This document shows, one piece after another, positions 16,975 through 26,296 of a stretch of DNA of 64,000 nt (position 1 is the first letter of the stretch; the number at the start of each line of letters is the position of its first letter). The notes under the pieces were generated by a model. That model saw only the letters and a list, made by a program, of their open reading frames with translations, was not told the DNA's origin and made no database searches. Source of the DNA: UBA4732 sp963823075 (GTDB lineage: Bacteria; Planctomycetota; Planctomycetia; Gemmatales; Gemmataceae). The DNA lies in NCBI GenBank assembly GCA_963823075.1, contig CAWGKE010000007.1:124001-188000 (forward strand), in the 5' to 3' direction. Both the position numbers and the translations under genes were made by a program.

Positions 16975-17379
16975 TCAACCTTCGTCCGCCGCCTCGTCGC
17001 CTCCGGGGTCCAACAGAGCCATGGTCATGTCGAGGACTTCGCGCACGACAGCCTCGGGAATCGTCTCCCGATATTCCACCCGCCTCACGCGCCAATCCAG
17101 GTTCTTGATGTGATCCGCCAGGACGACGCCTGTCGTCGCCAAACCGGCCGGGAGTCGAACCTCGAAGGGATACCCTTTCTCCTGGCCGGTAATGGGACAC
17201 AGCACGGCCAGGCCGGTTTTCCCGCTGTAGTCCGCGGGCGAGAGGACCAAACAAGGCCGTCGCCCGCCCTGCTCCCGCCCAGCCTGCGGATTCAAGTCCA
17301 CCCAAACAACGTCTCCCCGGTTCGGGACATAAGCTTTCGTTTTGCCGGAAGCGCGGCCGGGGCGTGAGGGCCTTGGCAT
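16975..17379 (-). CDS. MazF/PemK-type mRNA interferase toxin
   Basis: This 134-residue protein has the MazF/PemK fold: RGDVVWVDLNPQAGREQGGR carries the conserved RGDVVWVDL and Arg-Pro region, followed by RPCLVLSPADYSGKTGLAVL and CPITGQEKGYPFEVRLP. Family members cleave mRNA at short motifs. The start at 17379 overlaps the stop of the preceding antitoxin gene by one base (TAATG), which shows translational coupling. An upstream in-frame ATG at 17418 lies inside the antitoxin gene and is rejected. Confidence 0.88.
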   Translation of the reverse strand: MPRPSRPGRASGKTKAYVPNRGDVVWVDLNPQAGREQGGRRPCLVLSPADYSGKTGLAVLCPITGQEKGYPFEVRLPAGLATTGVVLADHIKNLDWRVRRVEYRETIPEAVVREVLDMTMALLDPGGDEAADEG

Positions 17380-17591
17380 TACAGGGCCTCCCCGCCCACG
17401 GCCGGGCCGGTGTCCCATTCACCGTGCAGATTCTCCGGCGTCACGCCGGCGAGCAGCTGGGCCAGGGTCTTCTTCTTTCGCAGACGCAGTTCGTTCGGCC
17501 CGACGCGCTCGATGACCACGGTTTCGTTGGCAAAATCGCCGGGAAGAACAATCCGGGCGCGCCGATCCGCCTTTCGAGTGCCGACGACCAT
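17379..17591 (-). CDS. MazE/AbrB-like antitoxin
   Basis: This 70-residue protein is directly upstream of the MazF-type toxin and overlaps its start by one base. Its N-terminal half (RRARIVLPGDFANETVVIER, then VGPNELRLRKKK) matches the swapped-hairpin DNA-binding fold of AbrB/MazE proteins. The C-terminal half would wrap the toxin. Such antitoxins usually repress their own promoter together with the toxin. The family assignment rests on position and size as well as the weak sequence match. Confidence 0.7.
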   Translation of the reverse strand: MVVGTRKADRRARIVLPGDFANETVVIERVGPNELRLRKKKTLAQLLAGVTPENLHGEWDTGPAVGGEAL

Positions 17592-18002
17592 TCCACGCCC
17601 CTCTCAAGGTTGGTTCGATGGGTTGAAGGAATGCGCTTGTGCGACAGATTACAGCGCGGGACGACGCCGTTCAAGTGGGTTCTGCCCTGCGTGGGGTCTA
17701 TCCCCACATGGGGACGTTTCGACCTTGCGACCCGACAAGAGATAGTCGCCGTTTGCAAACGGTAAAGGTCCCCTGTCCGCTGCCCGCGACGCCGGTCCAG
17801 CCTTGGGGCTGCCGGCGTCGCTGTTTCCGCCGTCTCTGCGGCCGGGGGTTCGGGTAGAATGGGCGGAGCCGACGCCTACATCCGGCGACGCCACGCCAGC
17901 ACAGCCGAAGCGGACACGGTGCGACGGGAAAGCACGCGGGGCGGCGGCTTCTGCGGCGTCGAAGGCATAACAGGGGGAGGCTGCGGACAGTTTCGGCGGG
18001 CG
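17592..18002. other. Intergenic stretch, no gene seen
   Basis: About 410 bases lie between the antitoxin start and the end of the IS5-type transposase. I see no conserved reading frame and no tRNA. A short self-complementary patch (GTGGGGTCTATCCCCAC) occurs near 17692. The promoter of the toxin-antitoxin pair should lie in the first part, but no clear box is visible. Confidence 0.5.
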
Positions 18003-18770
18003 GCTCCTATGGCCCGAATTCCGGAATGGATTACGGTGCGAAAGACCGCCAGATGCTCGTAGTCCTTGCTCAGCCGCCGCTAACGCCCCAGCCAGGCGAA
18101 GGTCCGTTCCACCACCCAGCGGATCTTCAAGGGCTTGAACTTCCGCTCGCCCTGCGGCCGGCTGACCACTTCCAGCCGATAGGGCCGGCGGTGAAGACGC
18201 AGCCAGTCATACAGGGCATAGTTGTGATACTTGTTGTCCGCGAATACGACTTCCAAGCGGGGGAAGTCTCGGCCCCGCGCCTGGGCGAACACGTCCTGGG
18301 CGGCGCGGCCGTCGTCCACGTTGGCGGCCGTCACCAACGGCGATCAGCAAACCCAGCGTGTCAACGAGGATATGCCGTTTGCGACCATGGACCTTCTTGC
18401 CGCCGTCGTTGCCGATCTCCCGTCCGCCCTCGGCCGTCTTGACCGACTGGCTGTCGATGGCCGCGGCGCTGGGCGTCGGCTGCCGGCCGGCCTTGCCACG
18501 CACGCGTTCCTGGAGCGCATCGACGAGACGCTGCCAGGCGCCGTTCCACTGGAACCCCTGGAAGTAGTTGTAGACGGTCTTCCAGGGCGGGAAGTCGTGG
18601 GGCAGCGCCCGCCACGTGCAACCCTGGCGGGTGACGTAGAACAAGGCGTGGACCACCGCACGCATGTCGGTTTTACGGGGTCGTCCCCCGGGCCGCGCGG
18701 CCGGGATCAGCGGTTGCAGGGTCGCCCATTGGTCGTCCGTGAGGTCGCTCGGATAGGGTTTGTGTTTCAT
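18003..18770 (-). pseudogene. IS5-family transposase, frameshifted and with an internal stop
   Basis: This is a DDE transposase of the IS5/IS4-like group. The N-terminus (DLTDDQWATLQPLIPAARPG, GRPRKTDMRAVVHALFYVTR, QGCTWRALPHDFPPWKTVYN) is the insertion-element domain. The first catalytic Asp lies in AAIDSQSVKTAEGG. The frame breaks near 18340 and continues as MVTAANVDDGRAAQDVFAQA to VVERTFAWLGR, which carries the last catalytic Glu. A TAG at 18080-18082 then replaces a codon expected to be Tyr; the frame goes on as RRLSKDYEHLAVFRTVIHSG. I could not identify terminal inverted repeats. The element abuts a gene lacking its 5' end. Confidence 0.85.
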
Positions 18771-18832
18771 ACCCTATTCTATGGCCGACGCCCCCTTATG
18801 GAACAGACTCTTATCGGCTGAGAAGGCCGCAT

Positions 18833-19188
18833 CCGTCGCCTTCGTCCAGGGAGACGTTCGATCCCGAAGGGTCTGTGGCGGACCTGGCCGGGCGGCTCAA
18901 GGAGCGGCTTCCGGGGATCCACGTCATTTCCCCGCGAGCCGACGGCGAGTTTTGTAACGGCGCCTACTTGTGCGGCTCCGCGGCAAGCGCGAGGACTTGG
19001 ACTTGGCCTGGCTGCGGCGGCAGCCGGAGTGGGCCGCCCATTGGACTGGCGTGGTGTTCTGCGACCGCATGGGGTCACAAACACAGACCTATACGACGGG
19101 ATGGGGCGACAACGGGCTTCAAGTCTGCCCGTTCCTTTTCTTCGGCGACGCGGAATTGATCGCCCGCATCCGGGACGCCCTGCGGTGA
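18833..19188 (+). pseudogene. Truncated unknown gene next to the IS5-type element
   Basis: Reading TFDPEGSVADLAGRLKERLP, then GIHVISPRADGEFCNGAYLC and, after a one-base shift near 18966-18972, RGKREDLDLAWLRRQPEWAA to RIRDALR gives one continuous protein end of about 115 residues. No start codon is visible before the IS5-type element, so the 5' end is probably lost to the insertion. I do not recognise the family. The stop is 26 bases before the next gene. Confidence 0.5.
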
Positions 19189-19214
19189 CCGCAGCGGCGG
19201 GCGAAGGAGGGCAC

Positions 19215-19631
19215 ATGAATCGGTGGACGCGGTGGGCGCTGCTCGGCGTGTCGCTCGATATGCCGGCGAAGCACCTCGGCTGGGCGGGCGGGGGGCAGGG
19301 GACATGGATGCTCTTCGAGCTTCAGGTAGCGCGCACGGAGGGCAAGCGGTCGCTCATGCTCCGGCGGGAACTCGCGTCGTTCGTCGTTCCCGTCGGCGGC
19401 GCCGTGGCCGACTCGAAGCCCGAACTCGTCGAACACGTGCCCGATGCCACGCAGGGGCCGCCGCTGGTCGATGTCGCGGAGGCGCGGCGGACGTTTGAGA
19501 TCGGTCGCCAGGCGGCGAACGCGCGGCTCGCCGCGCTCAAGGACGAGGTGCGCAACGAGTATCCCAGCGACGACGCGATCGCGCCCGTGCCAGTTTCGGA
19601 GCTGGCGCTGGTGTGGATTCGCGCGGTTTGA
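19215..19631 (+). CDS. Unknown 138-residue protein
   Basis: I do not recognise this protein. The ATG at 19215 follows GAAGGAGG at good spacing. The sequence is soluble, with an EGKRSLMLRRELASFVVPVG strand-rich part and a helical C-terminal half (EIGRQAANARLAALKDEVRN). It ends in SELALVWIRAV. The lack of a clear N-terminal domain makes it look like the end of a longer protein. It is followed by the convergent carbonic anhydrase-like gene. Confidence 0.5.
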   Translation: MNRWTRWALLGVSLDMPAKHLGWAGGGQGTWMLFELQVARTEGKRSLMLRRELASFVVPVGGAVADSKPELVEHVPDATQGPPLVDVAEARRTFEIGRQAANARLAALKDEVRNEYPSDDAIAPVPVSELALVWIRAV

Positions 19632-19668
19632 ACACGAACAGTTCGCGATGCGCTTTTCGGGTCGCCGC

Positions 19669-20184
19669 TCACACCAGCGGCGGCTGTCCCCACGGCGGCG
19701 GGAAGGCGCCGTGGACGTAGCGCTGCGCCAGCTCCATGTAGTGGGCGGAGATGGCGTGCGTGCGCTGCAGCTCCTCGTCGGTGACCTCGCGGACCACGCG
19801 GCCCGGCACGCCCATGACGACGGAACGGGGCGGGATGCGCCGCTTCTCGGTGACGAGGGCGCCGGCCGCGACGACGCACTCCGGGCCAATCTCGCAGCCG
19901 GTCAGCAGCAGCGCTCCGATGCCGATCAGGCTGTCCCGGCCGATGAGCCGACCGTGCAGAACCGCCCGGTGGCCGACCACCACGCCCTCCGCCACGTCCA
20001 TCGGCTGGTCGCGATCCGTGTGCAGGATGCTGCCGTCCTGGACGTTGACGCGCGGCCCCAGGGTGATCCGGGCCAGGTCGCCGCGCACCACGCAGCCGTA
20101 CCACAAGTTGACGCCAGCCGACAGCACTACGTCGCCCGTGACGACCACGCCGGGCGCCACATAGAAATCACGGATCGCTTGCAT
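19669..20184 (-). CDS. Gamma carbonic anhydrase / hexapeptide-repeat family protein
   Basis: This 171-residue protein folds as a left-handed beta-helix of hexapeptide repeats. NLWYGCVVRGDLARITLGPR, VNVQDGSILH, VVVGHRAVLHG and DSLIGIGALLLTGCEIG are the gamma-CA landmarks; the three His residues that bind the metal sit at ILH, VGH and VLH. The C-terminal helix is HAISAHYMELAQRYVHG. Relatives (YrdA, PaaY, CaiE) are carbonic anhydrases or uncharacterised. I chose the ATG at 20184, with GGGGGAAAGG upstream, rather than 20232. Confidence 0.85.
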   Translation of the reverse strand: MQAIRDFYVAPGVVVTGDVVLSAGVNLWYGCVVRGDLARITLGPRVNVQDGSILHTDRDQPMDVAEGVVVGHRAVLHGRLIGRDSLIGIGALLLTGCEIGPECVVAAGALVTEKRRIPPRSVVMGVPGRVVREVTDEELQRTHAISAHYMELAQRYVHGAFPPPWGQPPLV

Positions 20185-20312
20185 CACCTTTCCCCCGCTG
20201 CCCGGCGACGCCGATATTGTATCCGACGGCAAGCCTTACTGCGCCTTGGGCCGCGGGTGGTCCCGGTCTTCCGGGAGCGATTGTGGAGACGCACGCCGTC
20301 GCGGTCGAGACG

Positions 20313-20442
20313 CATGGGGGTGCTGGACCTGGCGAAGGGGACGGAGATCACGCACTACGAATTGGACGGCGGGGTGACGGGATCTCCGGCCGCGACGGCA
20401 GGGCGGCTGCTCGTGGGGACGGTGAAGGGGAAGCCGTATTGA
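20313..20442 (+). pseudogene. Remnant of a PQQ-repeat (BamB-like) protein, C-terminal end only
   Basis: The frame reads MGVLDLAKGTEITHYELDGG and VTGSPAATAGRLLVGTVKGK before a stop. This is the last beta-propeller blade of PQQ-repeat outer-membrane proteins, with the usual G-x-L-x-V-G-x-x-x-G-x-L/P-Y end. No coding sequence of that type continues upstream, where the divergent carbonic anhydrase-like gene starts. The rest of the gene is missing. Confidence 0.6.
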
Positions 20443-20471
20443 TTTGGGGCGAAAGAATAGGCGGCCGGAGT

Positions 20472-21602
20472 TCACGGCCGCGGCGCCGGAGCATCGGCGG
20501 GCCAGGCCGCCTTCTCCAACCGTTGCTTCGCCTCCAGAACGGCCTCACGTTCGCGCGGGGTCAGATCCCTCTTTTGCAAGCAGGCGTCCAGTGCGGGAAC
20601 GGCGTCCTTCGCGGCCGGCCCCAACTCCGCCAGGGCGCGGCCCAGCTGCTCGCGCTCCTCGGGCGTCTTCGCGTCATTCAGGTTCGCCACCAGAACCGGC
20701 ACGACCGATTTGCTTACCTCGGCCGCGGGCTGCTGAGCAAGGCGCTCCCGCAGCAGGGCGGCGCTGAACTGGATCTCCTGACCCGGCCCTTTGTCGGCGA
20801 CGGCGGCCGGCGCCGTGGGCGAGGGGCCGCCCGGCGTGAAAAGGGCGTCTTCTTTCTGGTTGAGAGCGGTCTGGTAAACCGCGCCCAGGTTGCGGCGCGC
20901 CTGGACGGTCTGCTCCGCGTCCGGCCCAAGTTTCCACTCGCGGACGCCGTACGCCAGCTTGTAGGAAAACTCGGCCAGGTCGAGATCGCCGTGCCGTTGA
21001 TAGGAATCAGCCGCCTGAGCGCAGCCGTCGGCGAAATAGACCGCGACGTGATCGAGCGGCGTGGCCGATTTGGCGGCATCCTTGGAGGCGCGCGCGGGCC
21101 GACTTCCTGGTTCCGAATCGCCGGGGGCGAGCGTCGGATGAAACGCGGCCGTGTTTGTCCGAATGCCTACGGTTTTCATCGCCAGGTCGCCCCGCGGGAA
21201 CGACGTGGGCGGACTGAATCCCTTGGGCAGGACTGTGTATCCCAGCGCGAAAAGGAGGCACGCGGCCGCGGCGACCGCCGTCCACTGGCGCCAGCGGCGG
21301 TTTGTCCCATGCGGACGGGGTTTGGCGGCAGAGAACGGCAGGACGGAAGGACCGGCCCGCTCCGGGGCGGCGACGGGTTCGCAGTCGCGGATGATGTCAC
21401 TGACGAGGTCGGTCAGCTTGCGCAGCTCGGGGTGGCGCCTGAGTTCCGTTTCGATCCGCCGGCGCTCCTCCAGCGTCACGTCGTCGGCGAGGTAGCGCCC
21501 CAGCGTGGCGTTATCGACGTCGCCCCACGCCTGCTGCTGAGCCTCGCGGCAGGCCCGCAACTCGGAAGCCACCCGATCCCATTGGCCGAAGTCGGTTGAC
21601 AT
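20472..21602 (-). CDS. Unknown single-span membrane protein with anti-sigma-like N-terminus
   Basis: This 376-residue protein starts MSTDFGQWDRVASELRACRE. The cytoplasmic part has DDVTLEERRRIETELRRHPE and LRKLTDLVSDIIRDCEPV, a pattern seen in planctomycete anti-sigma-like proteins. One membrane segment follows (WTAVAAAACLLFALGYTVLP, about residues 120-140). The outer part has TPR-like helices (LDLAEFSYKLAYGVREWKLG) and a C-terminal helical repeat around LGPAAKDAVPALDACLQKRD. I cannot name a family. It is divergent from lpxD. Confidence 0.65.
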   Translation of the reverse strand: MSTDFGQWDRVASELRACREAQQQAWGDVDNATLGRYLADDVTLEERRRIETELRRHPELRKLTDLVSDIIRDCEPVAAPERAGPSVLPFSAAKPRPHGTNRRWRQWTAVAAAACLLFALGYTVLPKGFSPPTSFPRGDLAMKTVGIRTNTAAFHPTLAPGDSEPGSRPARASKDAAKSATPLDHVAVYFADGCAQAADSYQRHGDLDLAEFSYKLAYGVREWKLGPDAEQTVQARRNLGAVYQTALNQKEDALFTPGGPSPTAPAAVADKGPGQEIQFSAALLRERLAQQPAAEVSKSVVPVLVANLNDAKTPEEREQLGRALAELGPAAKDAVPALDACLQKRDLTPREREAVLEAKQRLEKAAWPADAPAPRP

Positions 21603-21857
21603 GACTTGCTGCCCGTGGACATACGGCGAACGCCACTGTTCGTGATTGCGACATCCTGTACAGACGGGCCGATGGCCGCCGCGTGCAACAAGAAAACGCC
21701 GATGGAGGCCCCTGGTGCAAGCACCTGCGTCGCTTGCGGGCCGGTTGAGCGGGAAACTCGGGTTGTTCCGTCCGTGACGGCGGACTATGATCGCCGCGAT
21801 TGCGGCCCGCCGCCACGGCGGGGAGGCTCCTTTCACGGAAGAAAGGCCGAAACCCAC

Positions 21858-22913
21858 GTGCAAGTCACCGTTAACGATCTGGCGCTGCTGGTGAACGGGC
21901 AGGTGCATGGCGACGGAGGACGGGTCATTGTCGCCGCCAAGCCCGTGCCGGAAGCCGGGCCGCAGGACCTGACGTTCGTGGAGAATGAGCGCAACGCCCG
22001 ACTCCTCAAGACTTGCCGGGCCGCGGCCGTCGTCGCCCCGGCGTTCCTGACCGGCCGCCTGGCGGAATTCACCGAGGGATCGGAACGGACGTTCACTGTC
22101 GTCGAGGTCAAGGACGCACTGGCCGCCTTCGTGGTCATCATGCAACGGCTGCACGGGCGATCCGATCCGCCGCCGCACGGCATCGACCCGCGAGCGTATG
22201 TTCACCCGTCTGCCGCGATCGGGCCGGACGCCAGCGTGTTCCCGTTCGCCAGCATCGGTGAGTGCAGCGTGATCGGCGCCCGTTGTCGGGTGTTCAGCGG
22301 CGCGGTCGTCGGCCGCAACTGCCGTCTCGGCGACGACGTGACGGTGCATCCGAACGCTGTGCTATACGAAGACACCGTCCTGGGCCATCGGGTCATTGTC
22401 CACGCCAACGCCGTGATCGGGGCCGACGGCTTCGGCTACCGGATGCAGGACGGCCGGCACCTCAAAACTCCGCAATTCGGCTGCGTCGAGGTCGGCGACG
22501 ACGTGGAAATCGGCGCGGGGACCACGATCGACCGCGGCACGTTCCAGGCCACGCGCATCGGCGCCGGTACCAAGATCGACAACCTCGTCCAGATCGGCCA
22601 CAACTGTCAGATCGGCCGGCACAACCTGTTCGTGAGCCAGGCAGGCGTCGCCGGTTCGTCCAGCACGGGCGATTACGTCGTGCTGGCCGGCCAGGTCGGC
22701 GTGGCCGACCACGTCCACATTGGCGACCGCACCGTGATCGGCGCCCAGTCCGGCGTGCCGAGCGACGTGCCGGCCGGCGTCCGCGTGCTGGGCACTCCCG
22801 CTCGGCCGCAAGGCGACCAGAAGCGCATCATGTTCAGCCTCGACCGCCTGCCTGCCGTTTGCCGCGACGTGCGGCGGCTGAAGCGGCAGCTAGGCGTGCC
22901 GGACGAGGAATGA
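21858..22913 (+). CDS. lpxD: UDP-3-O-acylglucosamine N-acyltransferase
   Basis: LpxD adds the second acyl chain in lipid A biosynthesis. The 351-residue protein has an N-terminal uridine-binding domain (VTVNDLALLVNGQVHGDGGR, GPQDLTFVENERNARLL) and a left-handed beta-helix of hexapeptide repeats. It also has the conserved ANAVIGADGFGYR and KIDNLVQIGHNCQIG, which hold the catalytic His, and a C-terminal helix. I chose GTG at 21858, preceded by GGAAGAAAGG, because the upstream sequence is not LpxD-like. It is followed 18 bases later by lpxI, so the two form a lipid A pair and imply an LPS-type outer membrane. Confidence 0.93.
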   Translation: MQVTVNDLALLVNGQVHGDGGRVIVAAKPVPEAGPQDLTFVENERNARLLKTCRAAAVVAPAFLTGRLAEFTEGSERTFTVVEVKDALAAFVVIMQRLHGRSDPPPHGIDPRAYVHPSAAIGPDASVFPFASIGECSVIGARCRVFSGAVVGRNCRLGDDVTVHPNAVLYEDTVLGHRVIVHANAVIGADGFGYRMQDGRHLKTPQFGCVEVGDDVEIGAGTTIDRGTFQATRIGAGTKIDNLVQIGHNCQIGRHNLFVSQAGVAGSSSTGDYVVLAGQVGVADHVHIGDRTVIGAQSGVPSDVPAGVRVLGTPARPQGDQKRIMFSLDRLPAVCRDVRRLKRQLGVPDEE

Positions 22914-22931
22914 GTGAGGAGTGAGGAAGCC

Positions 22932-23791
22932 GTGCCCAAGGGGAGTAAGACGCCGGTGGGACTGCTGGCCGGCAGCGGCCGGTTTCCGATCGCCTTCGCG
23001 GCGAAGGCCCGCGACGTCGGCTTGCCGGTCGTGTGCGTGGCGCTCGGCGGCATCGCGGCCGACGAGCTGCGCCCCTGGTCCGCCGCTTTTACTGGACGCA
23101 CCCCACGCGGATCGGCCGGATGATTCGGCTGTTCAAGCGCGAGGGCGTCGAGCAGCTCGTCATGGCCGGCAAAGTGCCCAAGGCCGACCTGATGCACCGG
23201 CCGTGGAAATTCTTGTCCCTGCTGCCCGACCTACGCACCCTCCGCTGGTGGTACTTCGGCCGGCGCCGCGACAACCGCGACGACTCCATTTTGCTGTCCG
23301 TTATTGACGAATTCGCCGCCGACGGCCTGCGCTTCGAGTCGGCGCTGACCCTTTGCCCGGAGCTGCTCGTGCGACCCGGCGTTCTGACGCGGCGTGCACC
23401 CACGGCCGGCGAGGAGGCGGACATCGCCTTCGGTTGGGACCTGGCCCGCGAAATGGGCCGCCTCGACGTGGGCCAGAGCGTGGCCGTCAAGGAGCGGGCC
23501 GTCCTGGCCGTCGAGGCCATCGAGGGCACCGACCGGGCCATCCTCCGCGCCGGCGAGTTGTGCCGGGTGGGCGGCTTCACGGTGGTCAAGGTCGCCAAGC
23601 CGCAGCAGGACCTGCGCTTCGACGTGCCGACCGTCGGCCGCACCACCATCGAAATGCTGCACAAGGCGGGCGGCCGCGTCCTCGCCGTCGAGGCGGATCG
23701 GACCATCTTCCTCGACCGGGCCGAAACCGTCGCGCTGGCCGACCGCTACGGCATGACCATCGTGGCCCTCGCCGCCCCACAGGCGGCCTGA
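22932..23791 (+). CDS. lpxI: UDP-2,3-diacylglucosamine pyrophosphatase LpxI, one frameshift
   Basis: LpxI hydrolyses UDP-2,3-diacylglucosamine to lipid X. The product begins VGLLAGSGRFPIAFAAKARD, the nucleotide-binding start of the family. The frame shifts near 23072-23080, where one C seems missing from CGCCCCTGG. It resumes with RIGRMIRLFKREGVEQLVMA and GKVPKADLMHRPWKFLSLLP. The C-terminal DUF1009 half has DIAFGWDLAREMGRLDVGQS, AVEAIEGTDRAILRAGEL and VKVAKPQQDLRFDVPTVG. Joined, the product is about 286 residues, the normal length. The GTG start follows GAGGA. Confidence 0.9.
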
Positions 23792-23854
23792 TCCTTCGTA
23801 TGGGCAGGACGCCGCCACGGCCGATAATGCGGACGGACGCGATGAGTCTTTCCC

Positions 23855-26093
23855 TCACTTCCCTGTGGCGTCCGACGGCCCGGCCAGCAGTTTCTCAAGG
23901 GCCGCCGGGTCCACCGGCTTGACCATGTGGTGATCGAATCCGGCTTCCTGGGAGCGCCGCTTGTCCTGTTCCTGGCCCCAGCCGGTCAGGGCGATGAGGA
24001 CCACTTTCTTGCCCCCCGGCTGCTCTCGGATGCGCCGGCAGACTTCGTAGCCGTTCAACTTCGGCATCCCAATGTCCAGCAAGATTACGTCGGGCCGGAA
24101 CGCTTCGGCTGCTTCCACCGCCTGCAAGCCGTCGTTCGTCGTGCGCACTTCGTTGCCCATAATCTGGAGCATCATGGCCAGGCTGTCCGCCGCGTCCTCG
24201 TTATCGTCGGCGACCAGAATCCGGCATTGACCGGACGGGCAGGCAGGTTCGTCCTCTTCGCTCGACGGCTTAACTTCCCGAACCGCCGCCGACGCCATTG
24301 GCAGACGAACGACGAACTCGCTGCCCCGGCCGTCGCCGTCGCTCTTGGCCTCGACGCTCCCGCCGTGCATATCGACCAGCTTCTTCACCAGCGTCAGCCC
24401 GATGCCCAAGCCGCCCTGCGACCGCTCCAGCGTCCGGTCCACCTGCGTGAACATCTCGAAGATTTTGGGCAGCATGTCCGGCGGGATGCCGACCCCGCCA
24501 TCCTTGACGCTTACCACGGCGTCGCCGCCCTGGCGCTCGGCGGTCAGCGCGATGCGGCCGCCGCGCTCGCTGTACTTGGCGGCGTTGCTCAGCAGATTGG
24601 CGAACGCCTGGGCGAGCCGGGTCACGTCGGCGTCCACGAAGACCGGCTGGGCCGGCATGCCGACCGTGAGCTTGTGGCCGTTGGAATCGATGAGCGGCCG
24701 GCAGGTTTCCACGGCGTTGTTCAACACGACCGCCAGATCGACCCGCTCCTTGCGCAGCTCCAGTTTGCCCCGGCTGATGCGGCTCACGTCGAGCAAGTCG
24801 TCCACGAGACGGACCAGCTGCCCCAGTTGCCGCTCCATCATGCCGCGGGCCTTCTCGACAGCCTCCCGGCGGCCGCCCGAAAGCCGCATGATTTCCAGGC
24901 CGTTGCGGATGGGGGCCAGCGGACTGCGCAGCTCGTGGGCCAACGTCGCCAGGAACTCATCCTTGCGACAGTCGGCCTCGGACAGCTCGGCGCTCGAGTT
25001 TGCGCAGCTCTTCCGCCGCCCGCCTTTGCTCGGCGATGTCGGTGTTCGTCCCGAACCACTGCACCACCCGGCCCTCGGCGTCCTTGACCGGCATGACCCG
25101 CGTGAGGAACGGGCGGAACGTCCCGTCCCGCCCCCGGAGCGGGAACACCATGTCGAAAGCCTCGCCGGTGGCGATGCATTGCTTCCACCGTTCCAGTACC
25201 TTCGGCAGCACCTCCGGGTCGTGGACGCTCTCCCAACCCCAACCCTCCTGCGAGTCCGGGGTGGTCCCGGTGTACTCGTACCAGCGGCGGTTGTACCAGA
25301 AGATGTGGCCGTCCGGGCGGGCCATCCACGCCAGCTGCGGGATGTTCTCGGCCATCGCTCGGAATTGCTCCTCGGCCTGCTTCCGCTCGGTGACGTCCAT
25401 GACGACGCCGATCAGCCGCACGGCCTTTCCTGGCCCCTCCCGAATGGCGTGGCCCCGCTCCTCCATCCAGACGACCGCCCCGTCGTCGGGGCGGACCATG
25501 CGGTAGCGGCTCAGGTAGCTGCCGCACTCCTCGACGGCCTTCCGGACGGTCGCCCGGTGTCTCCCCACGTCGTCGGGGTGGACGAGTGCGAACCCCTGAT
25601 CGCTGTGGTCCAATGGGGCGCCGGGCGGCAGGCCGAACACGTCGGCGGCGTTGTCCGAGACGACGACCTTGCCGGTCGAGGGGTCGAACTGCCACGCCAC
25701 CATGCGGGCGGCGGTCAGGGCCATCCGCAGCCGCTCCCCACTCTCACGCAGCCGGTCTTCGGCCCGCTGACGGGCCTTTCGCAACGAATCGAACATGGCG
25801 AGGGCGGCGAAGCCGATGACGCCGTAGAGGACGAGGCCGACCTGGTACTCGAACTGGCTGACGCCGAAAGAGTAGCGGGGACGGAGGATGAAATACGCCA
25901 CGGCGAACGAGCCGACGACCAACGCCAACAGGGCCGGGCCGCGACCGCAATACCAGGCGACGAAGACCACGGCGGCGAACAGCGTCACGAAAGGGAGACG
26001 GTCGGCCAGCAGCGGCTCAAGCAGCAGACGCACCCCCACCGCCACGGCGACGGCGGCCAAGGAGACGCCATAAGCAGTACCCGACCGCCTCAC
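23855..26093 (-). CDS. Membrane hybrid histidine kinase (DUF4118-PAS-PAS-HisKA-HATPase-REC), one frameshift
   Basis: The N-terminus has several membrane helices of the DUF4118/KdpD-like type (LPFVTLFAAVVFVAWYCGRG, PALLALVVGSFAVAYFILRP). Two PAS domains follow (TAARMVAWQFDPSTGKVVVS and IPQLAWMARPDGHIFWYNRR). The frame breaks near 24983-24992 and resumes as DEFLATLAHELRSPLAPIRN, which carries the phosphorylated His. The ATPase domain has KDGGVGIPPDM and QGGLGIGLTLVKKLVDMHGG, and a receiver domain ends the protein (VILLDIGMPKLNGYEVCRRI). I chose GTG at 26093 because GGAGGGGAGG precedes it. Joined length is about 745 residues. It is divergent from two Crp-like regulators. Confidence 0.87.
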
Positions 26094-26296
26094 GCCTCCC
26101 CTCCATCTGAGAATCGGTTCCAAAAGGGCGGGGAACCCCACCCCTACCGTCGGTTCGATGTCTGACAAAACGTGAGCCAGTGTCGCATCAACACCGCCTG
26201 GTACGTTTCTTGCTGGCTTAAACCCTTGGCCACGTTCATGAAGTTGCAGCTTCGCCGGGTCCGCCGCTGGGCTTCGGCTGCCTTCGGAGCCGAGCA

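Noticed and set aside
60..18082. TAG recoded as a sense codon (TAG in atpA and in the IS5-type transposase)
   Set aside because: TAG ends intact genes normally, for example the second Crp-like regulator at 27952 and the GH10-like gene at 29733. The two cases replace Ser and Tyr, which argues against one recoding rule.
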